Shown here in pieces: positions 42,296 to 51,700 of a DNA stretch of 64,000 nucleotides (position 1 is its first letter; each line of letters begins with the position of its first letter). A program made the translations under genes and the position numbers. The stretch is taken from the NCBI GenBank assembly GCA_938743325.2, contig OW568881.1, positions 372,001-436,000 on the forward strand, given 5' to 3'. The notes under the pieces were generated by a model. That model worked only from the letters and a program-made list of their open reading frames with translations. It was not told the origin of the DNA and searched no databases. Origin of the DNA: Pycnococcus provasolii (Eukaryota > Chlorophyta > Pseudoscourfieldiophyceae > Pseudoscourfieldiales > Pycnococcaceae).

Positions 42296-42839
42296 ATGGT
42301 GAGTGTCGCCCTCGTTTGGTTGTGTGTGTTTGATCTGCGCGCTTGCTCTTGCTTTGCCTCGTCGCTCGTCCAGTCTCTGTCGCGTACCATGAACTCTTTA
42401 CTGACACCCACTTTTCCCCCAACTATCACAGGGCCGCGTTCGTACGAAGACGGTGAAGAAGGCATCACGCCAAATCGTGGAGAACTACTACAGCCGACTC
42501 ACGCTGGACTTCGCAACCAACAAGCGTCTCGTCGATGAAATTGCTGTCATCCAGTCGAAGCGTCTCCGCAACAAGATCAGCGGTTTCACGACGCACCTGA
42601 TGAAGCGCATCCAGCGCGGACCTGTGCGCGGCATCTCGCTGAAGCTGCAGGAGGAGGAGCGCGAGCGCCGTCTGGATTTCATTCCTGATGAGAGTGCCGT
42701 GGCGACGGATCACATCGAGGTGGACCGCGACACGATGGACATGCTCAAGTCTCTTGGCATGGCGCAGCTGCCTGGCGTTGTGGTGAGCTCGCAGCCTGTG
42801 GGCGCCGGAGGCTCTGGCGGATACAAGGGCCGGCGTTAA
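42296..42839 (+). CDS. RPS17: Small ribosomal subunit protein eS17
   Basis: 136 residues. Component of the 40S subunit body. Exon 1 is only the ATG (42296-42298). A 133-nt intron (GTGAGT to TCACAG) ends at 42431, and exon 2 (42432-42839) starts GGC CGC, giving [20 protein letters not shown]. This is the invariant eS17 start; [54 protein letters not shown] and [16 protein letters not shown], all typical, follow. Without the intron the protein would lack its methionine, so the splice is well supported. Length matches the family. Confidence 0.96.
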
Positions 42840-43186
42840 ACCGTCTACGGTTTTTCTGCAGCCTCTTGTAAACCACTGGGCACGAGCTCGGTTCATCATA
42901 TAAAGCAACATACATATTTCCACCACACACGACGCGCAGACGGCGACAAGCAAGCGCAGGACCGTCGTCCTACCAGAGCCTAAAAGAGCGCGACGCTGTT
43001 GTTGAGGTTCCATCCCATCCGTTGAGGTAGGATTTCCCACCTAGGTCCGTCCCTACGACAGGTAAAAGTTTAACCCCTAAAATTATTCGGGGTTATCCCA
43101 CGTGCCTTTTTCGCTCTCTATTCAGTATTCTTAACTTTGTCGCGTTCTCTCTCTCTCTTGGAGGAGTGGATAACAAAGTAGGCCGC

Positions 43187-43210
43187 CTTCCCCCTTCCCT
43201 TCCCCTCTTT
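43187..43210 (+). promoter_or_regulatory. Pyrimidine tract upstream of SUFD
   Basis: C/T tract 38-61 nt before the SUFD ATG at 43248, in the sense orientation; a CTCTCTCT run lies a little further up at 43145. The remainder of the 408 bases after RPS17 shows no gene. Confidence 0.4.
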
Positions 43211-43247
43211 CGCACAACACGCGACACCACAAGCAAACTTCCCAGCG

Positions 43248-44831
43248 ATGGCGCACACCACCCATGCGACTTCCATGGCGATGGCAACCCACAAACCACG
43301 CAACGCACAGTGCACGAGGCAACCACGAAGCGCAATTAAACACGCCGCGACGGCCATGCCGCAGTCCATGCCAAAGTCAACAGCAACCTCGGAGTGGCTC
43401 ACGTCCGCTCTCGGATCAGCACCTCCTCCCACCTCGGATGCGCAAACCGCCGCACGCGCCGCTCTTGCCAGCCTCGCATTCCCCACGTCGCGCGACGAAG
43501 AGTGGAGGTTCACGGACGTCAGCCAGCTAGAGGACGCGCCTCTAACGGTGCCGTTGACGCCGTCAACAACCTCAACGGACGACGTTCTAGCAAGCGCGAC
43601 GTTCGAGGGCGCTCACCGTGTCGTTCTCGTCGACGGGCGCTTCGACGCGAACCTTTCCACACCGCTCGACGAGATGATGAGCTCGCTACCTAGCGGAAGC
43701 TACGTCGGCACGCTCGCCAGTGCGCCAGAGAGCTTGGCAGATCTTCGCGACGCGTACGACAGCCTCGCATCCGCTCCGCCTGTGACAGAGCCTCTCACAC
43801 GCGGCGTGCCAGAGCCTGGAGCTGTGCAGCCACCACCACCCAAGCCAACGGACGTGTTTCGCTTGCTCAATACCGCTTTTGCGACGCCGGAGGATACGTT
43901 CTGCGTCTATCTGCCAGCCGGTACGAAGTCTGAAGCGACGATTCACATCGTGCACGTCAGCACCGCCTTCGCGGGGGCGAGTGCCGTCAGCGCGTCATTT
44001 GCGCGCGTGCTTCTCGTTCTCGGCGAAGGCGCGAAGCTCGACGTGGCAGAGGAGCTCGTGTGCTGCGACGAAAACGCAGACGCGGCAGTGCTCGCCGTGC
44101 CGGTGCTGGAGGCTGCCCTAGCACCGCGCGCAAAGCTTCACCACGCCGTTTACCAGCGCTTCGGCCGCACGAGCAGCAGCGGTGGCGGCTACGAAAGCAG
44201 CGGTGGCAACACCTACTGCCTGAAGTCAACCATCGTGTCTCAGGCGGAAGAGAGCGTGTACGATGAGACGGATGTCAGCACGGGAGCACACGTGGGTCGC
44301 AACACCGTGACTGTTTCGCAGCGCGGGCCGCGTACGGCGACGGGACTGCGAAGCTTCACGCTCGCTAGCGCGCCATCGCAGACGCTCGACGTGCATACAA
44401 GCGCAATCCTATCTTATCCGGAGGGAACGACGTCACAACTACACAAGTGCATCGTCGGCAATGCGAGTGCCAAGGGTGTCTTCGACGGCAACGTGCAGGT
44501 GCTGCGCGAGGCGCAGCGCACGGACGCTCAGCAGCTCACACGCACGCTTCTGCTGGAGCCACGCGCCACCATCCACGCGAAGCCGAACCTGCAGATCGTT
44601 GCGGACGACGTTTCTTGCACGCACGGTTGCACAATCTCAGATCTCGACGATACCTCGATGTTCTATCTGCAAAGCCGAGGCATCTCAAGGGAAGCGGCAA
44701 GGGAGCAGCTCGTTCTGTCTTTTGGCTTGGAGGTGGTTGAAAAGATGAGGCCGAGTGATCAAAGCGACGGCGACGCGTGGAAGGATCTGGTATCACGAGT
44801 CACCGCGGATGTGCGTACAGCGGTGAGTTAA
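43248..44831 (+). CDS. SUFD: Plastid Fe-S cluster assembly scaffold subunit SufD
   Basis: 527 residues. SufD forms the SufB-SufC-SufD complex that builds Fe-S clusters in plastids. The first 45 residues are basic and Thr/Ala/Met-rich, like a transit peptide. FPTSRDEEWRFTDVSQLED is the conserved N-terminal block (W-R-x-T-D). The beta-helix core carries GAHVGRNTVTVSQRGPRT and HTSAILSYPEGTTSQLHKCIVGNASAKGVFDG. The C-terminal block includes TLLLEPRATIHAKPNLQI, ADDVSCTHGCTI with the conserved His near residue 457, and FYLQSRGISREAAREQLVLSF. His-Gly in THGCTI and absence of the SufB-specific N-terminal part favour SufD over SufB. Gly/Ser insertion near GRTSSSGGGYES. Single exon. Confidence 0.93.
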   Translation: MAHTTHATSMAMATHKPRNAQCTRQPRSAIKHAATAMPQSMPKSTATSEWLTSALGSAPPPTSDAQTAARAALASLAFPTSRDEEWRFTDVSQLEDAPLTVPLTPSTTSTDDVLASATFEGAHRVVLVDGRFDANLSTPLDEMMSSLPSGSYVGTLASAPESLADLRDAYDSLASAPPVTEPLTRGVPEPGAVQPPPPKPTDVFRLLNTAFATPEDTFCVYLPAGTKSEATIHIVHVSTAFAGASAVSASFARVLLVLGEGAKLDVAEELVCCDENADAAVLAVPVLEAALAPRAKLHHAVYQRFGRTSSSGGGYESSGGNTYCLKSTIVSQAEESVYDETDVSTGAHVGRNTVTVSQRGPRTATGLRSFTLASAPSQTLDVHTSAILSYPEGTTSQLHKCIVGNASAKGVFDGNVQVLREAQRTDAQQLTRTLLLEPRATIHAKPNLQIVADDVSCTHGCTISDLDDTSMFYLQSRGISREAAREQLVLSFGLEVVEKMRPSDQSDGDAWKDLVSRVTADVRTAVS

Positions 44832-44954
44832 GGTGTTACTACTACTCAAATGTTTTCTGTTTTTGTTTTGGTTAAGGAAGCCACACATATTCAATAACGC
44901 AGTAGGTTACCCTGATTTTTTTTGATGTTTATCCGCTCTTGTTACGCGCTCGTT

Positions 44955-45602
44955 TTAGTCCGGCTTGCACGGGAAGACAGCGTCGTAGATGTGTGTCGAG
45001 TTGACCTTTGAACCCATGAGGTTGCGTTTGGCGTAGAAGGTGGTCTCAAGGTCGCTGAGACGCTTGCCGATGAACTTGTTGCTAATTTCTCCCACAACCG
45101 CGCGGTCGTTCCACAATTGCTCTCTCTCGCTAGATTCTCTCGCACGTTGACTCGCACGTTCGTATGCACCCTTTGCGGCTAAGCGCGCTTTTTCATCAGC
45201 CGCCCAAAGTGTTTTCGTAAACGTACCAACGCGAGCGTGCACCGTTCCTGGCTTTGGGTGAGGTGTGATGTGCAGCGGTATGTCCATCACAGGAACGGCG
45301 TTTGTCGGCTTGACTGTTGTCATCATGTGTGGCGGGTTGATGAGCTTCATGCTACACGAGTTCTTCAGGTCCATGGAGCTGAGCGGAATGGGCTCGCGAA
45401 GCGGCGGTGTGGGAATGGCTGGTGGGAGAATACCGACGGAGTACCTGTCGTTCCATCCCTTCTGCGGCGGTGTCCATGGCTTAGGCTTCCTTACAACTTT
45501 CGTCTTCTTACTTCCCACGGGTGCCGTCCCTGGCCGCGTTCCGGACGAGGTTGTCGGCCGCTTTCCCGGCGCAGACGTCGACGGTCGCTGGTCGTTCGCC
45601 AT
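44955..45602 (-). CDS. Unknown conserved-looking protein
   Basis: 215 residues from the ATG at 45602; an open extension upstream is basic and Arg-rich and is probably 5' sequence. Residues 1-40 are Ser/Thr/Pro/Lys-rich. The rest has well-formed segments: PWTPPQKGWNDRYSVGILPP, MKLINPPHMMTTVKP, a helical Ala/Arg/Glu region (ADEKARLAAKGAYERA) and a final ISNKFIGKRLSDLETTF. No catalytic motif or membrane segment. Family not recognised; its composition would suit a cytoskeletal or axonemal accessory protein, but there is no proof. Ends convergent with SUFD, 123 bases apart. Confidence 0.65.
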   Translation of the reverse strand: MANDQRPSTSAPGKRPTTSSGTRPGTAPVGSKKTKVVRKPKPWTPPQKGWNDRYSVGILPPAIPTPPLREPIPLSSMDLKNSCSMKLINPPHMMTTVKPTNAVPVMDIPLHITPHPKPGTVHARVGTFTKTLWAADEKARLAAKGAYERASQRARESSEREQLWNDRAVVGEISNKFIGKRLSDLETTFYAKRNLMGSKVNSTHIYDAVFPCKPD

Positions 45603-45931
45603 GTATGCTGACCGACAGGCGACTGCGGAGTGCGGAGTGGCGTTGACGTTCCGGCAGGTGTCGAAACGTCGTCGAGCAACTCCTCGAGAACTCAACACGC
45701 GAGCGATGGCCCTGAGACCGGAGCGATGCACCGGTAGTACCACTGTACCGGGTACTATGCCATGCATTATTATGCCCCTCGCAAGTCGCATTGTCGCAAG
45801 TCGCATCGTCCGTCGAGTGGCACTGTTGCAGCGAGGGGCTAAAGTGCCACTCCTGCACTGCACGCATGCATGTGGATCGGCCGATCGGGCCCCCGGGTGC
45901 CCGGGGGCACCTGGGACAGGGCGACAGGCGA

Positions 45932-46807
45932 CTAAGGCTGAACCTTATAGGGACTTGTTCCCACTCCCACAAAACTCCCCAAAAAAGGTTTTTTGGGGTG
46001 GTGGGACCGTTTTGTGGGGAGCGAAAAATTTGTTACCTTAAAGGGATGAGCTCCCACTCCCACAATTGGCTCTTTCCTCAACCGGTATCCCCGACTGTTT
46101 GTGTCGACCAGGGAGGAGGTACGGCTTCTTTGACCGACATGCCGATACCATGGCGTCGTCGCCGGCGGTCCCGGCACCCGTAGTAGCGCAGTCTGTGTCG
46201 TATGGCTGGCTCACTGGCTACGCGGCTGGCTTATGCCTTGTTGGTAAGACTCATGTAAGCTCCATGTAACAACATCTTCGAACATGAAACCTACATGGAG
46301 GTGGGATGCGACCTTAAGGGAGAGTGGGTTGACCTTAAGGTTATAGGACAAGATGTTGTTCATGATGTTACAAGATCAACTTACATGAGGTCAACCAGTC
46401 CCCCACCTGTCAGCCTTTGAGCCTGCCCACCAGCCATACACCTCAGACTGCCCCGCTACGCGCGCCACCACCGCCGGCGACGACGCCATGGCGCCGGGTT
46501 GTTGTCCCCAACCAAGTGAGGTTCGAAAACAGCTCTATGCTGTTCCCCGCCGACCTGAAGACCCGTTGTGTTGGAATAGGGTTAGGGTTAGCACCGGGGG
46601 AGTTTTTCGGGAGACCTTTCCCACTTCCGAAAAACTCGCGAGTTTTGTGGGACTGGGAACGTTTTTCGGGAGCTCCCGAAAAACGAAAACCAATTTGGGG
46701 CCGTTTTATGGTTCCCTAAGGTGGCCCCATCCCACAAAACTTCCCATAGAACGGCCCCAAAAAGTTTTTCGGGACTGGAAATGGGACCCTATAAGGTTCT
46801 GCCTAAG
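45932..46807. mobile_element. Foldback/TIR element, non-coding
   Basis: Ends are inverted copies: CTAAGGCTGAACCTTATAGG at 45932 and, on the other strand from 46807, CTTAGGCAGAACCTTATAGG (20 of 22 match over the first 22 bases). The 876-base interior is full of smaller palindromes: CCCCAAAAAAGG paired with TTTTTTGGGG near 45977, an AACAACATCTT/AAGATGTTGTT pair (46268/46350), a perfect 16-base palindrome at about 46630 and a perfect 26-base palindrome at 46660-46685. It carries a telomere-type repeat at 46577 and no transposase frame. Target-site duplication could not be settled because the ends are palindromic with their flanks. A MITE-like or composite foldback DNA element is the best description. 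Confidence 0.65.
46577..46591. repeat. Interstitial telomere-type repeat (TAGGGT)2
   Basis: TAGGGTTAGGGTTAG inside the foldback element; two and a half units of the same repeat as at 6274 and 27589. Confidence 0.8.
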
Positions 46808-46936
46808 TACTGTCGTCAACCTGTTAACCGTCCCGTCCGCAAGTCGATGGTCTCCAAGGACGTCGAACTTCGCTCGCCCTTTTCCTGTGTTCCTTCGCCT
46901 TCGCCTCATCACGTAACCCAACCAACAACGAGCTCC

Positions 46937-47899
46937 ATGGCGCTCCCTCCAGGGGACTCCAGCGACTCCGACGAAGAATACGCCTCGGCAAGGCAAACGC
47001 CGTCGTCGTTTCAAGACCTACTCCAAGAAGCGGCGAAGCTGAAGACGTGCCAGCTGAACGAAATCAGAAGGACCTATGAAGGGTGCCCATCCTTTGTGCA
47101 AGAAACAGGACTGCACTGCGAAGATAGAGCGTGCGTCGAAGCACGCGACTTGCCCGTCGGTGATGCCGTCACTGCGTGCTGTACCGCACGAGAGGAGGGG
47201 AACCTTCTTGTCAAGCAAGGTGATCACGCAGGTGCCCTCATCAGATACGGCGACGCCGTCTCCGTCTTTCGGTGGTTCGAAGACGAAGGTGACCACAGAC
47301 CCATGAGAGACCGCGTTCCCGCATCCGCAAGAACGCAAGGAGATCCTGAGTGCTCAGCTGCCGGAGACGTGCGCGTTGCGCTCGGGGCATGCTACCGCAA
47401 CTCTGCAATATGCTTGCTAACACTCGGCCTACCGGGCGACGCTCTCTGGGCTTGCAACCGAGCACTCGAGCTCGACCCGAACGACACGAAGGCACTCTTT
47501 CGACGTGCTAAGGCGAGAATTCTGCTGGACGCCTCAGGAGACGACGGCGAAGCGATCAGCACTGAAGTGTTACGCTCAGCTGTAGCTGATTTGAAGAAGG
47601 CGTGCTTGCTTGCACCTAAAGATCAGCAGGCTCGGAAAGAGTACGATCAAAGGCGCAAGCAGCTACATGCCTTGACGCGCGAGCAAGCAGCCGCGTTCGG
47701 CGGCATGTTCGGTCGTGCGGAACGCGAGGGAGGCTTTTACACCGCCACGGAGGCTGAGGAGATTGCTGCCCCGCCTCCGGTGGACGCACGTGCCGCCAAA
47801 GCCGCGAATGACCGCGTCGCGGCGTCGATCCTCGAAGGTTCGTACATGGACGAGGACATTGGCCTGATGCGTGCGAAAGATGGACGGTTGTTGATTTGA
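46937..47899 (+). CDS. TPR-repeat co-chaperone-like protein
   Basis: 320 residues from the ATG at 46937 (an in-frame ATG at 46847 is possible; the frame before it lies in the repeat element). Acidic Ser/Asp start (SSDSDEEYAS). TPR motifs begin near residue 90: AREEGNLLVKQGDHAGALIRYGDAV, then ACYRNSAICLLTLGLPGDALWACNRALELDP and NDTKALFRRAKARILL, the usual three-motif arrangement of clamp-type TPRs that bind Hsp70 or Hsp90 tails. Basic residues at NxxxN/K..R positions (CYRNSA, ALFRRAKA) support a carboxylate clamp. The C-terminal part resembles the end of TPR immunophilins (ACLLAPKDQQARKEYDQRRK) but has no FKBP domain. Its promoter and possibly its 5' leader lie directly against, or inside, the foldback element that ends at 46807. 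Confidence 0.8.
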   Translation: MALPPGDSSDSDEEYASARQTPSSFQDLLQEAAKLKTCQLNEIRRTYEGCPSFVQETGLHCEDRACVEARDLPVGDAVTACCTAREEGNLLVKQGDHAGALIRYGDAVSVFRWFEDEGDHRPMRDRVPASARTQGDPECSAAGDVRVALGACYRNSAICLLTLGLPGDALWACNRALELDPNDTKALFRRAKARILLDASGDDGEAISTEVLRSAVADLKKACLLAPKDQQARKEYDQRRKQLHALTREQAAAFGGMFGRAEREGGFYTATEAEEIAAPPPVDARAAKAANDRVAASILEGSYMDEDIGLMRAKDGRLLI

Positions 47900-47982
47900 G
47901 TGCTTATTCATATTTGTATCATGATTTCTTCTCGTTACTTGATTACATCTAAAGTTGCCAATACTGGACGGAGGTTGGGTGC

Positions 47983-48378
47983 CTACGTGTACTCAACAAA
48001 TTCGACGCTTTTTGGCAAGGTTTTGCGCAGCACAGCCAAGAGCTCAATCACAGCCTGTTCCCCTCCCCGAGGTGTGCATCCGTGCCTCCACTTCGTGTCG
48101 CTCGTCTCAAAAATGACAGCCGGACTTCCCTCGCGTATGCGTAGGCCGTCCCAGTGCCACCAGATGGGCGTGCGGCTCGTACAAAAGTCCAGCCCGCTTC
48201 CCCAAGTCTTCGCCGCGTTCCACTTTGCTTTGCCGTGCAGCACTCGCGTGACTTCTTCGTTCTTGATGTTCCGTTTTCGTGCGATGGGAAACCAGTAGGC
48301 TAGCAGCTCGACGTGCGACGGGTACACGACGACGTTGTGGTCGCGGTACATGGGTGGCGTGCTGGGATCCACCGACAT
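47983..48378 (-). CDS. Small unknown protein
   Basis: 131 residues from the ATG at 48378; the frame stays open 192 bases further upstream but without an ATG, so another exon or longer start is possible. It looks globular: VVVYPSHVELLAYWFPIARKR, strands with paired Trp (TPIWWHWDGLRIR) and AVIFETSDTKWRHGCTP, then a helix (AVIELLAVLRKTLP). The alternating strands followed by a closing helix recall PH-like folds, but no family was recognised. Convergent with the TPR gene, 83 bases apart. Confidence 0.6.
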   Translation of the reverse strand: MSVDPSTPPMYRDHNVVVYPSHVELLAYWFPIARKRNIKNEEVTRVLHGKAKWNAAKTWGSGLDFCTSRTPIWWHWDGLRIREGSPAVIFETSDTKWRHGCTPRGGEQAVIELLAVLRKTLPKSVEFVEYT

Positions 48379-48743
48379 CTGCCGTTTCGGAACATGTGCG
48401 GGTGAAAACGTGAGTTCTGTGCCCACGTCCACGTGGCGGGAACCTTCACCTTGTCCCACCGCAGGGGCTAGAAGGACCACCAGGGAAACGGAACAAGTAA
48501 GGTGGCGATGAAAAGGTTTTGGGGGTTTCAAGGTCGACTTTTTCGGGTTTGAAGAATTGAAGGATTCCACCGATGTTGCATCACGATCGAAAGGTGGTCA
48601 AGAGCTAACCTGGTTAGGGATTCGACGCCACCTTGCCAGCGGGCCCTTACACCTTTACAGTAGTTGGAAACTACATACGCTGCATGGCGTCCGCGCACAC
48701 GCCCAACCTCGCGCTAACATGACACTCACCTAAACGCGCTCTC

Positions 48744-51700
48744 ATGCGCACGTTCACGGGCACGCACGCAAGACGGTGGTGGTGCGTCTGGTGGTGGTGG
48801 TTCGTATGCACGCTCAGTCGTCACACGGCGTCCTCGTCCTCCTCAAGCAAAGACTACGTCCCACCGCCGGAAGGAAACCCACGCACGCCACAGGTCGTCG
48901 CACTAAAGCCTGCAAGAGGAGGGACGGCAGGTGGAACGACTGTCACGGTGTACGGCGCAAGGCTTAACGTGCTACGAGCAAGCGCGCCAGGGGCTGGACG
49001 CGCGGTGTACTGCGTGTTTGGTGCGAGCCACGCAATCAAGGCGGGGGAGACAGAGCACCCGGACGTCGTGCTCTGCGCCACACCTGCGGCAGACGATGCG
49101 GGCGTGCTTGGTGGAGGATTTGCCTCCGTTCGACTCGCGGCCGCCTCACGTGCAAGTGACGGAGCCGCCGTGACAGACGGCGCCGGCGAGGGCACCATCT
49201 TCTCTTTCGTGGCTGCTGAAGGTGGACCGGGCCGTGGAGGTGGAGCTGGAGCTGGCACCGCACGCCGCGCAGTATCGCGCGCTGGTGGAACGCTGCTCGA
49301 ACTATCCGGCGGACACGGCGCGGGAATGCGACGCGACGGCGGGTGGTCGTGCGAGTGGCGCTCGAGCAGCTCACCTAAGACGAGACCAACAAATCACCTG
49401 CGCACACCGCTGCACGTGGAAAGCACCGCTCTTGCTCGATGTGAAGCGCCGGCAGCCCCGAGGCGTGCAGCATCTTGGCAGGTGTCCATCGCAGAGTCGC
49501 TCGATTCTAGTGCGGGCGCGCGAGCCGCCAGTGACGTGAGGATTCTAGAAGTCTCGCCAATACCAAACACCGGCGTTCAGCCCATCGTACAAGGCGTACG
49601 CGTGCTTCGCGCCGGCATATACGCAAATGGGGATGACGTGAACAGCGACGAGTGGTGTGCCTTTGGGACTATTGCACGCAAAACCGCATACATGGGTGGG
49701 GGCACTGCATGCCTGTACACGCTCGGGGAGCAACCCTTGCCATCTCGCACTGACGAATGGGGAAACGTGCTGCCTCTTCCACGTATCGCGCGAATTTCAC
49801 GTGGCGGTGGCGGAATTTTGTTTCTATGGCAACACGCAACTTCGATTCGCGTGCCCATGAGTGCACAGCCCATGAGTGCACAGGCTTCTTCTCTGCAAGA
49901 GTCTACCTCAACGTCACCATCATATGCATCCGCGTCGACTTGCGCGTCGTTTCATATCCTCGATGCGCGTCACGCTGGGCAGCAATCTGAGGCTCCTTTC
50001 GCTTGTTACATGCGCAGTATCACAGGGGATGCAGCAACCGCAACCAAAGTATCTCTATTAGGTACTCTACCAAATAGCGTGCGTGTGCTGCAAATCGAAT
50101 GCATTTGTAGTACTTTGGGTGCCGTTCCAGGATATACGGCCGTGAGCCTATTACGGGGACAAGGTGGAGCACAAATTGCCACAAGCTGGATGGTGCAGGG
50201 CAGCACAGCCGGGCCAGCGTCCTTGCAGCGATATGTTGTGCAACCTGGCGTAGTGGCACCGACCGTGCTCGCCTCCACAGTTGCATTCGCGGCAAGCATC
50301 ACGGCAATTGCGATCGATTCAGCTCTTGCATGCAATTCGTTAGAGGGTTCTTGGCTTGACAGACCTGCGCAAGGTGCTTTCGTTTCTTCCACCGTGGCAT
50401 CGTGCGAGATTGTCGCTCGCGTTAGCCAACATGCTCGAGCCTGCTCAACCTGCTCACTTGTCGTGACACAGGCTCACGGCCCATCGACCGAAGCGTCAAC
50501 CTTCAAGGCACCGATGGAAGGCGGGACAATTATCGGGCCCTTGCCAATTCATAGTGCACCGAATTTCCCATCAATCGGATGTCGCTTTGGCTCCGTCGGA
50601 CCTGTTACCACAACGCCATTGGAGAATGGCGAGGTTGGATGCCGTTCGGTAGCACGACCTTCACTTGATGCTGACGTGCTAGGTGTGCAGATTGGAACAT
50701 TTTCCACGATCGGTAGGATTACTTACGACCCGATGCACTCTGTCGCCACGGGTGGTGAACAGCCTCCTCTCCCGAGTGGCGGCGTCAAGATCTTTGTGCG
50801 AGCTCTAGACGGTCGCACATCCATTCCTGAAGCACATATTTGTACCGTTCGTTCGTCACAGATGGCAGCTTTTGTTTCTCTCAGTGCCCTGAAATGTGAA
50901 GCTGACTTCGCCTTTGGTGTGGGAAGCATGGAGATTTCCGAACGGCATGAACTGGTTTTACAAAATCCAAAGACTCGATTTCTCGAAAACGCCGCTTTGC
51001 ACTCGCAGCCTTTACATGCCACAAGAAATATCGCGCTGATGGTAGAACCTCGTGAAGCACCAAGTTCAGGCGGTACTCGAATGCTCCTGTCGCTATGGAC
51101 TCGTGAAATCGAGGACGGGATGCGAACGACCCAGCGTCTCGAGGGACACTTTGGGACACTTGGTCCCATTGCAGGCATGCGGCATCGCCACGATGCCGCT
51201 TCATTCGTCATGCCAGCTTGTGCAAGTGCCACGATCTCAGCTGGCATGGCAGTGGACGGGACTCATGTGAACTTCTGCGGATCCGACGAGACTGCGCTGT
51301 GCGCTGTGCATGTCCTGGAAACTTTATTGATACACGCGATCGAGGATGTTCGGTACAACGACGTGCGTGCCGGTCTGCAAATAGCAGGCGATGCAAGCGG
51401 AAGGCTCGATGGGACTCTCATTCCTACCTTGCATCTGTACATTCCTCTTGATATTCCGTCGTCACCCGCGTTCCCAAACAACGGCTATTTTGTTGGGCTT
51501 AATTTAAATTTGCGACCAGTCATCGATGCATCGACAGGGCTGTCTTTTTTTGTAGATACCTCGACAACGCGGATGTTTGATCTTCAAGCGACGCAAGAAT
51601 CGGAGTTGCCTGCCGACGATCAAACACTTCTGGCACTGGACGACACGCCGTTTGCTTATGCACTCACGGGTGCAAAGTGGACGACATCTTCTATGAACAC

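Noticed and set aside
46488-46916. Open frames in the foldback element as a transposase
   Set aside because: Frames are short, lack any DDE-type or helix-turn-helix motif and follow the palindromes.
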